Positions 8,935 through 21,300 of a DNA stretch of 64,000 nt are shown here, piece by piece. Positions within the stretch are counted from its first letter, which is position 1. Each line of letters begins with the position of its first letter. A model generated the notes under the pieces. It did not search any database. It was not told the DNA's origin and saw only the letters and a list, made by a program, of their open reading frames with translations. The stretch is from Procambarus clarkii (lineage: Eukaryota; Arthropoda; Malacostraca; Decapoda; Cambaridae), in NCBI RefSeq assembly GCF_040958095.1, contig NC_091150.1, forward strand, positions 64,270,004 through 64,334,003, given 5' to 3'. The translations under genes and the position numbers were made by a program.

Positions 8935-10640
8935 TAAGTGGGAAAGAAAGAAGAGTGCACGTTTCTAATATGTTTAATTTTACAATGCTTGTGGGTATAC
9001 AATATTTTTTATTGTTCCATTGTCTGTGGAGAGAGAGAGATTGTATGGTTTGCCGACTAGAACACGCAAAATATAATTGTCCATGTGAGAAGCAATCCGT
9101 GTCTAGATATAAACTGCACAATTCTAAAGATTGGCCCCAGCTTTGTTTATGGCGATTGCAAACGCAAATCTAATTGGAAATTGCAATCTCTTAAAGTGAA
9201 ATGGTATATATCTAACACAGATCACACTAACGTGATGTATCAAATGAACAAATACCCAAGGGCCTTGACGAGGATTCTAACCTGCGTCCGGGAGCATCCC
9301 AGACATCCATAACTCAGTCGATTAAGGCAGTGTCTGGGATGCTCCCGGACACAGGTTAGAATCCTCGTCACGGCCCTTTTGGATTTGTTCAAATTGCATA
9401 TACGTTTGAATCAGTTATGCGAGTACATCTTTGTAAGGTCCTGTCAAGATTGTTGCTTCTGCGACGTCAATGATTTTTTTTACTGCAACCCACGTGGCGT
9501 TGCAAAGTTTTGGTTGGTTGATATTTCTCAACATGATAATTGGCACGCCGATATTCAATTGCCGTAGGTGTGATTGTATCTCTGGCAGATCAAGTGAATT
9601 AAAAAATTATGTTGGATAATTAACCGCTTCATCCGCTTCCTCAACAGTGTCCACGGACTTATGTGCCTGCCTCGCTTTGAGTGTTACTGAATAGTTTTGT
9701 CAAGTTCGTGTGCCGGATGCTTTTGAAACATTGCACGTGGTAGTTTCAATGAATTGCACGTTCAATGGCAATTTCAAATCTGAGGTAGCAGTTCTTCCAC
9801 CTGGTAGCAATGTCGCAGCAATTCCGGAAGATGCAAGTGTCAAGGCAATGCCATTTTGGGATCTAAATGCTGCCAGAATCAATCTAATTAGGAAGGTTAT
9901 ACCAGTTCTTCCTGGCACATTAAAGAAGATTTCTCCAGGCCCGTTACTAAAAATTTGAATTGATGGTAAATGCCTTTTCGCGCAAGCGTTAGATTAGGAA
10001 TATTTGATTGCACATACGACAACAGATCACCCGTGTTGTAACTTTGTTCACGACGCAATTCTACATCGAACGAAGCAGCAGATCGATTCGGTAATAGCAT
10101 TTCCAATTGAGAACTTTGTTCGCGATTTCTAAGCACAAATCTTCAGTCATTATCAACGCTTCGTTGTAAATTTCTGTCGCGAAATCCATGTTCATATTTG
10201 AGTTTTCCTTGCGAATTCGACGGACAATATCTTCAGCTATGTGCTATTTATATTTCTCATATTTCTGTTGGAGATGAAGGAGCTGATGGTCAATATGATT
10301 GCAAACAATGCACGAATTTGATTTGGATGTGACGTGTCATTAATGCATACATCCTAGTGTCTGTCGTTCTCCAATTAATTCAGAGCTTTACATGCACTAA
10401 GGAAATGAGCATGTGTAAAGCCGTTGACAAATCTCAATTGATGGAAGACGTGGATCCAGGCACATTTACTAACAGCATGCGAAGAAAGAAAACCTTTATT
10501 GGAATGCACGGTGTATAGTCTGCCTATCGTTGTTTATTTCAATATGCCAGGTTGTCAGTCTAATCGCTCTCCTTGTTTGAGTCGTTCAAATGATTTTCTA
10601 CTGGCATTCCACGTGTAATACGTAGGAACTTCCTAATACA
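8935..10640 (-). pseudogene. Helitron PIF1-like helicase remnants
   Basis: Minus-strand fragments in several frames match the helicase half of Helitron RepHel. They include a region upstream of motif I (about 10,600-10,260, with SHPNQIRALFAIIL and LRFVNG); RREQSYNTGDLLSYVQ (about 10,060-10,010); and a degraded Walker A plus following helix (about 9,918-9,700, PGRTGITFLI in place of a GxGKT/S loop, then SSGIAATLLPGGRTA). The C-terminal motif with CFSHGQLYFACS lies at about 9,100-9,060. The Walker lysine is replaced by isoleucine and stops interrupt all segments, so no ATPase could be made. The sequence between motif I and the C-terminal motif is mostly lost, and SINE pieces are inserted there. 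Confidence 0.85.
9249..9388. repeat. Inverted pair of tRNA-derived SINE pieces forming a long hairpin
   Basis: The right piece reads AACTCAGTCGATTAAGG, then CTGGGATGCTCCCGG and GGTTAGAATCC. These look like a tRNA D-arm or A box and a degenerate B box (canonical GGTTCGAATCC). The left arm (9249-9305) is the reverse complement of the right arm (9331-9388), with only a few mismatches over about 57 bp and a 25-nt loop. Only the right copy has the A-box half. It sits within the helicase remnant of the Helitron. Confidence 0.8.
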
Positions 10641-11408
10641 GCAGTTTTTGCAAACGCGTCATTTGACATAACTAAGAAAGCAGTTAACGTTGTTGCCGGT
10701 GGATTACTAACTGTTTGTTGCACATTTACATCTGAAGTAAACGCGTTTAATTTTTTTTGGTTTTGTTTAAAAAAAAAAAAAAAAAAAAAAATTACTAACT
10801 AAATATTACAATTCTAACGTAGATCAAGCGACACTGCTCAATTTCACCACCAATTGCGCTGAGAAATAAGAACAGTTAAAATAAATTAAAAACAAATAAA
10901 AAAATATATACTCACGAAATGAACATTATGTTTAACAACGCAGTTCAGTTCAAACGCAACGTCACAAAATACCTAAATCCAAATAATAAATTATAATCTA
11001 GGAAAAATCAATTTATCAATACAATCTAAAACATTGAAATAAAATCTTAACATTTTGAAAAGCGTGTTTTGCTCTTACGTCCGACAGATGGCGCCGTTTT
11101 TAAAGAAAAAAAAAATCTTGTCATAGATGAGGCATGTATATAGTAGGTATTTAAAAACCACCTCTGTTCGAATGCAACTTCGTGTCAAAATTTCAAAGCA
11201 ATCGGTAAAGAGGTTTCAAAGATTCTCATCTCGTGAAAAAGTTAAAAAAAAAAAAAAAATACTATTCTTCGTCACAGACGTGATATCTATAAAAACATGC
11301 TCAAATGCGAATGCAACGTTGTGTTAAAGTTTTAAAGAAAAAGATAAGTAATTTTCAGAGATAAGCGATTTTGAACAAACGAACATTTCCATTTTTATTT
11401 ATATAAGA

Positions 11409-11747
11409 TTAGCAAAGAATACTTTAACGAGGACACGTAGCCTAGGGGATATCTCAAAATAGAAACCAACACAAATATAGACCAATGGAATTCACCAAAT
11501 GTTCAAAAAAGTGTAACCATTATAGAAAATAAAATACACAAACTTTCGTGTTTCTCTTCCATTGTGCTACTGATGACCAAAGGTGCTGACTAACAGACGC
11601 CGACCATAAACTGCAGGTCACAAGCCGGGTGTGATCAGGGATCCTCAACCAGGTCGTCTGCCAGCTTTTGCCTGACACTTCCTCCAAGTAACCTTGTAAA
11701 GCCTCGAGGCGACCTCCGAACCATTCACATATAATCAGTAAAACGAT
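11409..11747. other. Spacer without recognised gene
   Basis: A minus-strand 76-codon frame (11750-11520) starts with a hydrophobic stretch, MIVLLIICEWFGG. It has no family resemblance, no splice support that I could verify, and it abuts the palindromic repeat. I leave it uncalled. Confidence 0.4.
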
Positions 11748-12792
11748 CAACCCGTCCTCGACTCAAGTCTATTCCATCCAGCGGTCGACCCCACAGACGC
11801 ATTCATAAATTTTAGCATGCTCTTCATTCAAAACGGGAATTTTCTCAAATATAAATTAATATTATAATATATTAACATTTTGTGCATATATAGGCATAGG
11901 TTAGGTTACGTTTTTTGGTTCTGTTGCCGATTATTTGTTTTTGTAGTACGTGGGTGAAGCATTTACAGCGTTGTGGTTCAAACAAAAGTCGTCAGTAAAG
12001 CACTTGTTTCCGGACAGCCCGTCCTCCAAACAAAGACCGAAAAGTGATTCCATGCACCCGCCAAACCCCATACTGTTTATGAATGAAAAACGGTTTACAC
12101 ACGACTCACAACTGATGACGTTCGAACACTTCCGGAATAACTGCTTCTCTGCAGCCCGTCCTCCAAACAAAGATCCAAAAGTGATTCCATGCACCCGCCA
12201 AACCCCCTGTTTATGAATGAAAAGCGGTTTACACACGACTCATAACTGCTGACGTTCGAACATATCCGGAACAAGTGCTTCACTGACGAATTTCGTTCGA
12301 ATCACAACGCTATAAATACTTCACCCACGTACTACAAATACAAATAATCACCAACAGAACCTAAACACCTAACCTAACCTAACCTATGCCTATATATACA
12401 CAATATGCTAATATATTATAATATTAATTTATATTTGAGAAAATTCCCGTTTTGAATAAACAGTATGTTAAAATTTATGAATGCGTCTGTGGGCATGACC
12501 GCTGAATGTAATGGACTTGAGTCGAGGACGGGTTGTTCTCTGACGAATTTTGTTCGAACCACAACGGTATAAATGCTTCACCCACGTACAATAAATACAA
12601 ATAATCGCCAATAGAACCAAGATACCTAACCTAATCTAACCTATGCCTATATACGCACGATATATTAATATATCATAATATTAATTTATAATTGAGAAAA
12701 CTCCCGTTTTCAATGAACAGCATGCTAAAATTTATGAATACGTCATTGGGGTCGACCGCTGTATGGAATGGATTTGGTCTGAGGACGGTTTG
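11748..12792. repeat. Large palindrome (two ~270-bp arms) plus a third direct arm copy
   Basis: The arm at 11748-12014 (begins CAACCCGTCCTCGACTCAAG) is the reverse complement of 12265-12535 (ends CGAGGACGGGTTG) with scattered differences. The loop (12015-12264) is itself an imperfect tandem duplication with a 137-bp period, each copy starting CAGCCCGTCCTCCAAAC. A third arm copy, in the orientation of the second, follows at 12536-12792. All arms carry CCTAA-type tracts followed by a TATATA stretch. The structure resembles a foldback element or nested MITE. No transposase was seen. Confidence 0.88.
12368..12386. repeat. Short interstitial telomere-like tract (CCTAA)n
   Basis: CCTAACCTAACCTAACCTA is nearly four units of the arthropod telomere repeat TTAGG on the opposite strand. 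Shorter matching tracts occur in the other arm (11896-11906) and in the third copy (12627-12642). Confidence 0.75.
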
Positions 12793-13420
12793 CTCCTTGA
12801 TAACTATGAATGAACATCTATATTTTTTTTATATAATCCGTCCGATGTGTGATGGTTATAGTGTAGCTAGTTTAGACTACATTTTAATAAATTTAATCGA
12901 ATATAGAAGTGTTCATAAAATTTTATATTTTTATTTCTTTTAACTTGGGAAGTTTTAAATACTTAGGATTAGCTTCACGCGGTAAATGCGTAAAATCCCT
13001 TGTTTAAGGAATTTCTGATCTTGTGGTAAATAACTTAATTCTTCTCCTGGTGGCTTAACTTTTTGTATACCAGCTGTTTGGTCGTAATACCTTCAGGTCA
13101 TGAAACCTTCGGCCTTGACTATGACCATTCCTCGTTATCCATTTCAATGCTCTTTGTCAAGAGTTATAATAAGCATTAATATCCCAGATTTACCTTCACA
13201 CTTGTTTTTTCTGGCAGACAATATCGACCTTTCTGGCTGATCGGTCACAAATGCTCAGAGGCCAAGCATCTCAGTCTGAACACTTTACACTCTCCTTCAC
13301 CTTCTTAGGTGATCTGGATATGTCTTACCTCCAGAGCAAAGCTCCTTATAATTTATAACTTGATTTAATGATAGCATGAATTTGTTTATAATGCTGGTCT
13401 TTAATCTTGCAGACTTGCTA
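12793..13420. other. Spacer before the large satellite
   Basis: AT-rich and non-coding as far as I can see. Plus-strand frames are short and start in low-complexity sequence. No repeat unit or splice-compatible exon was recognised. Confidence 0.5.
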
Positions 13421-13458
13421 CCTGTCCAGGGTCAACATTTGGTGCAGGTGTCCATGGA

Positions 13459-14330
13459 CAACATCTGGCACAGGTGTCCAGGGACAACATCTGGCACAGG
13501 TGTCCTAGGACAACATCTGGCGCATGTGTCCAGGGACAACATCTGTCGCAGGTGTCCAGGGACAACATCTGGCGCACGTGTCCAGGGACAACATCTGGCG
13601 CAGGTGTCCAGGGACAACATCTGGCACAGGTGTCCAGGGACAACATCTGGTGGAGGTGTCCAGGGACTAAATCTGGCGCAGATGTCTAGGGACTACATGT
13701 GGCACAGGAGTCCAGGGACAACATCTGGCGCAAGTGTCCAGGGGCAACATCTGGCGCAGGTGTCTAGATGACAACATCTGGTGCAGGTGTCCAGGGACAA
13801 CATCTTGCGCAGAATTCCAGGGACAACATCTGGCGCAGGTGTCCAGGGACAACATCTGGTGCAGGTGTCCAGGGACAACATCTGGCGCAGTTGTCCAAGG
13901 ACAACATCTGGCACAGGTGTCCAGGGACAACATCTGGCGCAGGTGTCCAGGGGCAACATCTGGCGCAGGTGTCCAGGGACAACATCTGGTGCAGGTGTCG
14001 AGGGACAACATCTTGCGCAGGTGTCCAGGGACAACATCTGGCACAGGTGTCCAGGGACAACATCTGGCACAGGTGTCCTAGGACAACATCTGGCGCATGT
14101 GTCCAGGGACAACATCTGTCGCAGGTGTCCAGGGACAACATCTGGCGCACGTGTTCAGGGACAACATCTGGCGCAGGTGTCCAGGGACAACATCTGGCAC
14201 AGGTGTCCAGGGACAACATCTGGTGGAGGTGTCCAGGGACCAAATCTGGCGCAGATGTCTAGGGACTACATGTGGCACAGGAGTCCAGGGACAACATCTG
14301 GCGCAAGTGTCCAGGGGCAACATCTGGTGC
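13459..14330. repeat. 573-bp-offset duplication at the left edge of the 26-bp array
   Basis: The rare variant series in 13459-13755 (TGTCCTAGGAC, GGCGCATGTGTCC, TGTCTAGGGACTACATG) recurs in the same order at 14032-14330, shifted by 573 bp (22 units plus 1 bp). The variants are otherwise scarce, so this is a block duplication rather than convergent drift. Confidence 0.85.
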
Positions 14331-15244
14331 AGGTGTCTAGGGACAACATCTGGCACATGTGTCCAGGGACAACATCTGGTGCAGGTGTCCAGGGACCACA
14401 TCTGACACAGGTGTCAAAGGGACAACATCTGATGCAGGTGTCCAGGGACAACATCTGGTGCAGGTGTCCAGGGACAACATCTTGCGCAGGTATCCAGGGA
14501 TAACGTCTGGCACAGAAGTCCAGGGACAACATCCGCTGCAGATGTCTAGGGACAACATCTGGCGCAGATGTCCAGAATCAACATCTGGTGCAGGTGTCCA
14601 GGGACGACATCTGGCACAGGTGTCCAGGAGACAACATCTGACGAAGGTGTCCAGGGACGACATCTGGCAAAGGTGCCCAGCGGACCACATCTGACGCAGG
14701 TGTCTAGGGACAACATCTGCTGCAAGTGTCCAACGACAACATCTGGCACAGGTGTCCAGGGACAACATCTGGCACAGGTGTCCAGGGACCACATCTGGTG
14801 CAGGTTTCCAGGGACAACATCATGCACAGGTGTCCAGGGGACAACATCTGACGCAGGTGTCCAGGGACAACATCTGCTGCAGGTGTAGAGGGACAACATC
14901 TGGCACCGGTGTCCAGGGACAACATCTGGTGCAGGTGTCCAGACACCAAATCTGGCGCAGGTGTAAAGGGACAACATCTTTCGCAGGTGTCCAAGGACAA
15001 CAACTGGCGCAGGTGTCCAGGGACAACATTTGCTGCAGGTGTCCAGGGACAACATTTGCTGCAGGTGTCCAAGGACAACATCTGGCGCAGGTGTCCAGGT
15101 ACAACATCTGCTGCATGTGTCCAGGGACAACATCTGGCGCGGGTGTCCAGGGACAACAGGCGCAGATGTCCAGGGACAACTGGCGCAGATGTCCAGGGAC
15201 AACATCTGTCGCAGGTGTCCAGGGACGACTTCTGGCACAGGTGT

Positions 15245-16640
15245 TTAGGGGACAACATCTGACGAAGGTGTCCAGGGACGACATCTGGCACAGGTGTCTA
15301 GGGGACAACATCTAACGCAGGTGTCCAGGGACAACATCTGCTGCAGGTGTCCAGGCACAACATCTGCTGCAAGTGTCCAGGGACAACATCTGATGCAGGT
15401 GTCCAAGAACAACATCTGCTGCAGGTGTCCAGGGACAAAATCTGGCACAGGTGTCCAGGGAAAACATCTGGTGCAAATGCCCAGGGACAACATCTGCTGT
15501 AGGTGTCCAAGGACAACATCTGCTGTAGGTTTCCAGGGACAACATCTGGCACAGGTGTCCAGGGACAACATCTGGTGCAGGTGTCCAGGGACAACATCTG
15601 CTGCAGGTGTCCAGGACAACATCTCACACAGGTTTCCAGGGACAACATCTGATGCAGGTGTCCTGGGACAACATCTGTTGGTGGTGTCCAGGTACAACAC
15701 CTGCTTCAGGTGTCAAGGGACAACATCTGGTGCAGGTGTCAATGGACATCATCTGCTGCTGGTGTCCACGGGACAACGTCTGGCGCAGGTGTCCAGGGAC
15801 AACATCTGGTGCAGGTGCCTGGGACAACATCTGGCACAGGTGTCCAGGGAAACATCTGCTGCAGGTGTCCAGGGACCACATCTGGTGCAGGTGTCTAGGG
15901 CTGGCGCAGATGTCCAGCAACAACATCTGCTGAAGGTGTCCAGGGCTTGCGCAAATGTCCAGGGAAAACATCTGCTGCAGGTGTCCAGGGACAACATCTG
16001 GTGCAGGTGTCCGGAGACAACATCTGGTGCAGATCGCATGGGACAATATCTGGCGCTGGTGTCCAGGGACAACATCTGGTGCAGGTGTCCAGGGACAACA
16101 TCTGTCACAGGTGTCAAAGGGACAACATCTGATTCAGGTATCCAGGGACAACATCTGCAGCAGGTGTCCAGGGACAACATCTGGTGCAGGTGTCCAGGGA
16201 CCAAATCTGGCGCAGTTGTCTAGGGACAACATCTGACTAACGTGTTTAGGGACAACATCTGGCGCAGGTGTCCAGGGACAACATCTGGCGCAGGTGTCCA
16301 GGGACAACGTCTGGTGCAGGTGTCCAGGGACAACATCTTGCGCAGGTGTCCAGGGACAACATCTGGCATAGGTGTCCAGGGACAACATCTGCTGCAGGTG
16401 TCCAGGGACAACATCTGCTGCAGGTGTCCAGGGACAACATCTTTCGAAGGTGTCCAAGGACAACATCTGGCGCAGATATCCAGGGACAACATCTGGCGCA
16501 GATGTCCAGGGATACCATCTGGTGAAGGTGTCGAGGGACGACATCTAGCACAGGTGTCCAGGGGACAACATCTGACGAAGGTGTCCAGGGACGACATCTG
16601 GCAAAGGTGCCCAGGGGACAACATCTGACGCAGGTGTCGA
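15245..16640. repeat. Block of the 26-bp array homologous to 20006-21400
   Basis: Variant order in this block is repeated at a constant 4,761-bp offset. Examples are the GTGTCCTGGGACAACATCTG, TTGGTGGTGTCC and GATCGCA landmarks at 15661-16035 and 20422-20805. The two differ by a few substitutions and diverge after about 16,640/21,400. It is a third, more diverged copy of part of the 6,472-bp block. Confidence 0.85.
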
Positions 16641-18324
16641 GGGACAACATCTGCTGCAGGTGTCCAACGACAACATCTGCTGCAAGTGTCCAGGGACAAC
16701 ATCTGCTGCATTTGTCCAGGGACAACACCTACTGCAGGTGTCCAAGGACAACATCTGGTGAAGGTGTCCAGGGACCACATCTGGTGCAGGTGTCCAGGGA
16801 CAACATCAGCAGAAGGTGTCCAGGGACAACATCTGGCACAGGTATCCAGGGACAACAGCTGCTGCAGGTGTTCAAGGACAACATCTGCTGCAGGTATCCA
16901 GGGACAACATCTGGTGCAGGTGTCCAGCGACAACATCTGGTGCAGGTGTCCATGAACAACATCTGGTGCAGGTGTCGAAGGACAAACTCTGGCGCAGGTA
17001 TTCAGGGACAACATCTGGTGCAGGTGTCCTGGTACAACATCTGGTGCAGGTGGCCAGGGTCAACATCTGCCGCAGATGTCCCGGGACAACATCTGGCACA
17101 GGTGTCCAGGGGAAAACATCTGACGCAGGTGTCCAGGGACAACATCTGAAATCTGTTGCATGTGTCCAAGGACAACATCTGCTGCAGGTGTCCATGGAAC
17201 ACCTCTGTTGCATGTGTCCAGGGACAACACCTGGCGCAGGAGTCCTGGGACAACATCTGGTGCAGGTGTCCAGGGATAACATCTGGCACAGGTGTCCAGG
17301 AACAACATCTGGAGCAGGTGTCCAGGGACCAAGTCTGGCGCAAGTGTCCAGAGACACCATCTTGCGCAGGTGCCCAGGGACAACATCTGGTGCAGGTGTC
17401 CAGGGACAACATCTGGCAAAGATGTCCAGGGACAACATCTGCTGCAGGTGTCCAGTGATAAAATCTGGCCCAGGTGTCCAGGGACAACATCTGGTGCAGG
17501 TGTCCAGAGAGAACATCTGGTGAAGGTGTCCAAGGAGAACATCTGGCGCAGGTATCCAGGGACATCTGCTCCAGGTGTCCAGAGATAACATCTGCTGCAG
17601 GTGTCTATGGATATTATTTGGAGCACGTGTCCAAGGACAACATCTGGCGCAGATGTCCAGGAACAACATCAGGTGCATGTGTCCAGGGACAACATCTGGC
17701 ACAGGTGTCCAGGGGACAACATATGACGCAGGTGTCCAGGGAAACATCTGCTGCAGGTGTCCAGGGACAACATCTGGTGCAGGTGTCTAGGGACCACATC
17801 TGGTGCGGGTGTCCAGGGACATAATTTTGCACAGGTGTCTAGGGACAACATCTGCTGCAGTTGTCCAGGGACAACATCTGCTGCAGGTGTCCAGGGACAA
17901 CATCTGCTGCAGGTGTCCTGGGACGACATCTGCTGCAGGTGTCCAGGGACGACATCTGGCTCAGGTGTCCAGGGACAGCATCTGCTGCTGGTGTCCAAGG
18001 GATGACATCTGGGGCAGGTGTCTAGGGACAACATCTGGTGCAGGTGTCCAGGGACAACATCTGGCACAGGTGTTCACGGGACAATATCTGACGCAGGTGT
18101 CAAGAGACAACATCTGCTGCAGGTGTCTAGGGACAACATCTGCTGAAGGTGTCCATGGACAATATCTTCTGCAGATGTCCAGGGACAACATTCGGCGCAG
18201 GTGTCCAGGGACAACATCTGGTGCAGGTGTCCAGGGACAACATCTGGCACAGGTGTCCAGGGACAACATCTGGTGCAGGTGTCCAGGGACAACATCAAGC
18301 ATAGGTGTCAAGATGACACCATAT

Positions 18325-21300
18325 TACGCAGTTGTCCAGGGACAACATCTGCTGCAGGTGTCCAGGGACAACATCTGGCACAGGTGTCCAGGGACAACAT
18401 CTGGAGCAGGTGTCCAGGGACCAAGTCTGGCGCAGGTGTCCAGGGACAACATCTTGCGCAGGTGCCCAGGGACAACATCTGGGGCAGGTGTCTAGGGACA
18501 ACATCTGGCAAAGGTGTCCAGTGACAACATCTGCTGCAGGTGTCCGAGGACAACATCTGGCACAGGTGTCCAGGGACAACAACTGCTGCAGGTGTCCATG
18601 GACAACATTAGGCGCAGGTGTCCAGGGACAACATCTGGTGCAGATGTCCAGCGACAACATCTGGCGCAGATGTCCAGTGACAACATCTGGTGCAGGTGTC
18701 CAAGGACGACATCTGGCACAGGTGTCAAGGGGACAACATCTGACGAAGGTGTCCAGGGACGACATCTGGCAAATTTGCCCAGGGGACAACATCTGACGCA
18801 AGTGTCCAGGGACAACATCTGCTGCAGGTGTCCAGGGACAACACCTGCTGCAGGTGTCCAGGGACAACATATGGTGCAGGTGTGAAGGGACAACATCTGG
18901 TGCAGGTGTCCAGAACAACATCTGGCACAGGTGCCCAGAGAAAACATCTGCTGTAGGTTTCCAGAGACAACATCTGCTGCAGGTGTCCAGGGACGACATC
19001 TGGCGCAGATGTCCAGGGACAACATCTGCTGCTGGTGTCCAGAGGACAACATCTGGCGCAGGTGTCCAGGGGCAACATCTGGTGCAGGTGTCTAGGGGAC
19101 AACATCTGACGAAGGTGTCCAGGGACGACATCTGGCACAGGTGTCTAGGGGACAACATCTAACGCAGGTGTCCAGGGACAACATCTGCTGCAGGTGTCCA
19201 GGCACAACATCTGCTGCAAGTGTCCAGGGACAACATCTGCTGCAGGTGTCCAAGAACAACATCTGCTGCAGGTGTCCAGGGACAACATCTGGCACAGGTG
19301 TCCAGGGACAACATCTGGAGCAGGTGTCCAGGGACCAAGTCTGGCGCAGGTGTCCAGGGACAACATCTTGCGCAGGTGCCCAGGGACAACATCTGGGGCA
19401 GGTGTCTAGGGACAACATCTGGCAAAGGTGTCCAGTGACAACATCTGCTGCAGGTGTCCGAGGACAACATCTGGCACAGGTGTCCAGGGACAACAACTGC
19501 TGCAGGTGTCCATGGACAACATTAGGCGCAGGTGTCCAGGGACAACATCTGGTGCAGATGTCCAGCGACAACATCTGGCGCAGATGTCCAGTGACAACAT
19601 CTGGTGCAGGTGTCCAAGGACGACATCTGGCACAGGTGTCAAGGGGACAACATCTGACGAAGGTGTCCAGGGACGACATCTGGCAAATTTGCCCAGGGGA
19701 CAACATCTGACGCAAGTGTCCAGGGACAACATCTGCTGCAGGTGTCCAGGGACAACACCTGCTGCAGGTGTCCAGGGACAACATATGGTGCAGGTGTGAA
19801 GGGACAACATCTGGTGCAGGTGTCCAGAACAACATCTGGCACAGGTGCCCAGAGAAAACATCTGCTGTAGGTGTCCAGAGACAACATCTGCTGCAGGTGT
19901 CCAGGGACGACATCTGGCGCAGATGTCCAGGGACAACATCTGCTGCTGGTGTCCAGAGGACAACATCTGGCGCAGGTGTCCAGGGGCAACATCTGGTGCA
20001 GGTGTCTAGGGGACAACATCTGACGAAGGTGTCCAGGGACGACATCTGGCACAGGTGTCTAGGGGACAACATCTAACGCAGGTGTCCAGGGACAACATCT
20101 GCTGCAGGTGTCCAGGCACAACATCTGCTGCAAGTGTCCAGGGACAACATCTGCTGCAGGTGTCCAAGAACAACATCTGCTGCAGGTGTCCAGGGACAAA
20201 ATCTGGCACAGGTGTCCAGGGAAAACATCTGGTGCAAATGCCCAGGGACAACATCTGCTGTAGGTGTCCAAGGACAACATCTGCTGCAGGTTTCCAGGGA
20301 CAACATCTGGCACAGGTGTCCAGGGACAACATCTGGTGCAGGTGTCCAGGGACAACATCTGCTGCAGGTGTCCAGGACAACATCTCACACAGGTTTCCAG
20401 GGACAACATCTGATGCAGGTGTCCTGGGACAACATCTGTTGGTGGTGTCCAGGTACAACACCTGCTTCAGGTGTCAAGGGACAACATCTGGTGCAGGTGT
20501 CAATGGACATCATCTGCTGCTGGTGTCCACGGGACAACGTCTGGCGCAGGTGTCCAGGGACAACATCTGGTGCAGGTGCCTGGGACAACATCTGGCACAG
20601 GTGTCCAGGGAAACATCTGCTGCAGGTGTCCAGGGACCACATCTGGTGCAGGTGTCCAGGGCTGGCGCAGATGTCCAGCAACAACATCTGGTGAAGGTGT
20701 CCAGGGCTTGCGCAAATGTCCAGGGAAAACATCTGCTGCAGGTGTCCAGGGACAACATCTGGTGCAGGTGTCCGGAGACAACGTCTGGTGCAGATCGCAG
20801 GGGACAATATCTGGCGCTGGTGTCCAGGGACAACATCTGGTGCAGGTGTCCAGGGACAACATCTGTCACAGGTGTCAAAGGGACAACATCTGATTCAGGT
20901 ATCCAGGGACAACATCTGCTGCAGGTGTCCAGGGACAACATCTGGTGCAGGTGTCCAGGGACCAAATCTGGCGCAGTTGTCTAGGGACAACATCTGACAA
21001 ACGTGTTTAGGGACAACATCTGGCGCAGGTGTCCAGGGACAACATCTGGCGCAGGTGTCCAGGGACAACGTCTGGTGCAGGTGTCCAGGGACAACATCTT
21101 GCGCAGGTGTCCAGGGACAACATCTGGCATAGGTGTCCAGGGACAACATCTGCTGCAGGTGTCCAGGGACAACATCTGCTGCAGGTGTCCAGGGACAACA
21201 TCTTTCGAAGGTGTTCAAGGACAACATCTGGCGCAGATATCCAGGGACAACATCTGGCGCAGATGTCCAGGGATAACATCTGGTGAAGGTGTCGAGGGAC

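Larger units (their letters stand above)
8897..11408 (-). mobile_element. Helitron (rolling-circle transposon), 2.5 kb, both termini identifiable
   Basis: On the minus strand the element starts TCTTATATAAATAAAAATGG at 11408 and ends CTAG at 8897. It is flanked by A on the 5' side and T on the 3' side, the A|T insertion preferred by Helitrons, with no duplication. Just inside the 3' end is the expected hairpin, GCCACAGCAACGCGTGGC. Internal sequence retains decayed PIF1-like helicase. The 5' ~360 bp matches the second Helitron at 41220-41580. A poly-A tract lies at 10769-10791. Rep endonuclease sequence was not recognised, so this is a non-autonomous, internally deleted copy. Confidence 0.9.

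Noticed and set aside
11520-11750. Minus-strand 76-codon frame with a hydrophobic N-terminus as a secreted peptide gene
   Set aside because: No splice or promoter support; it adjoins repetitive DNA and has no recognisable family.
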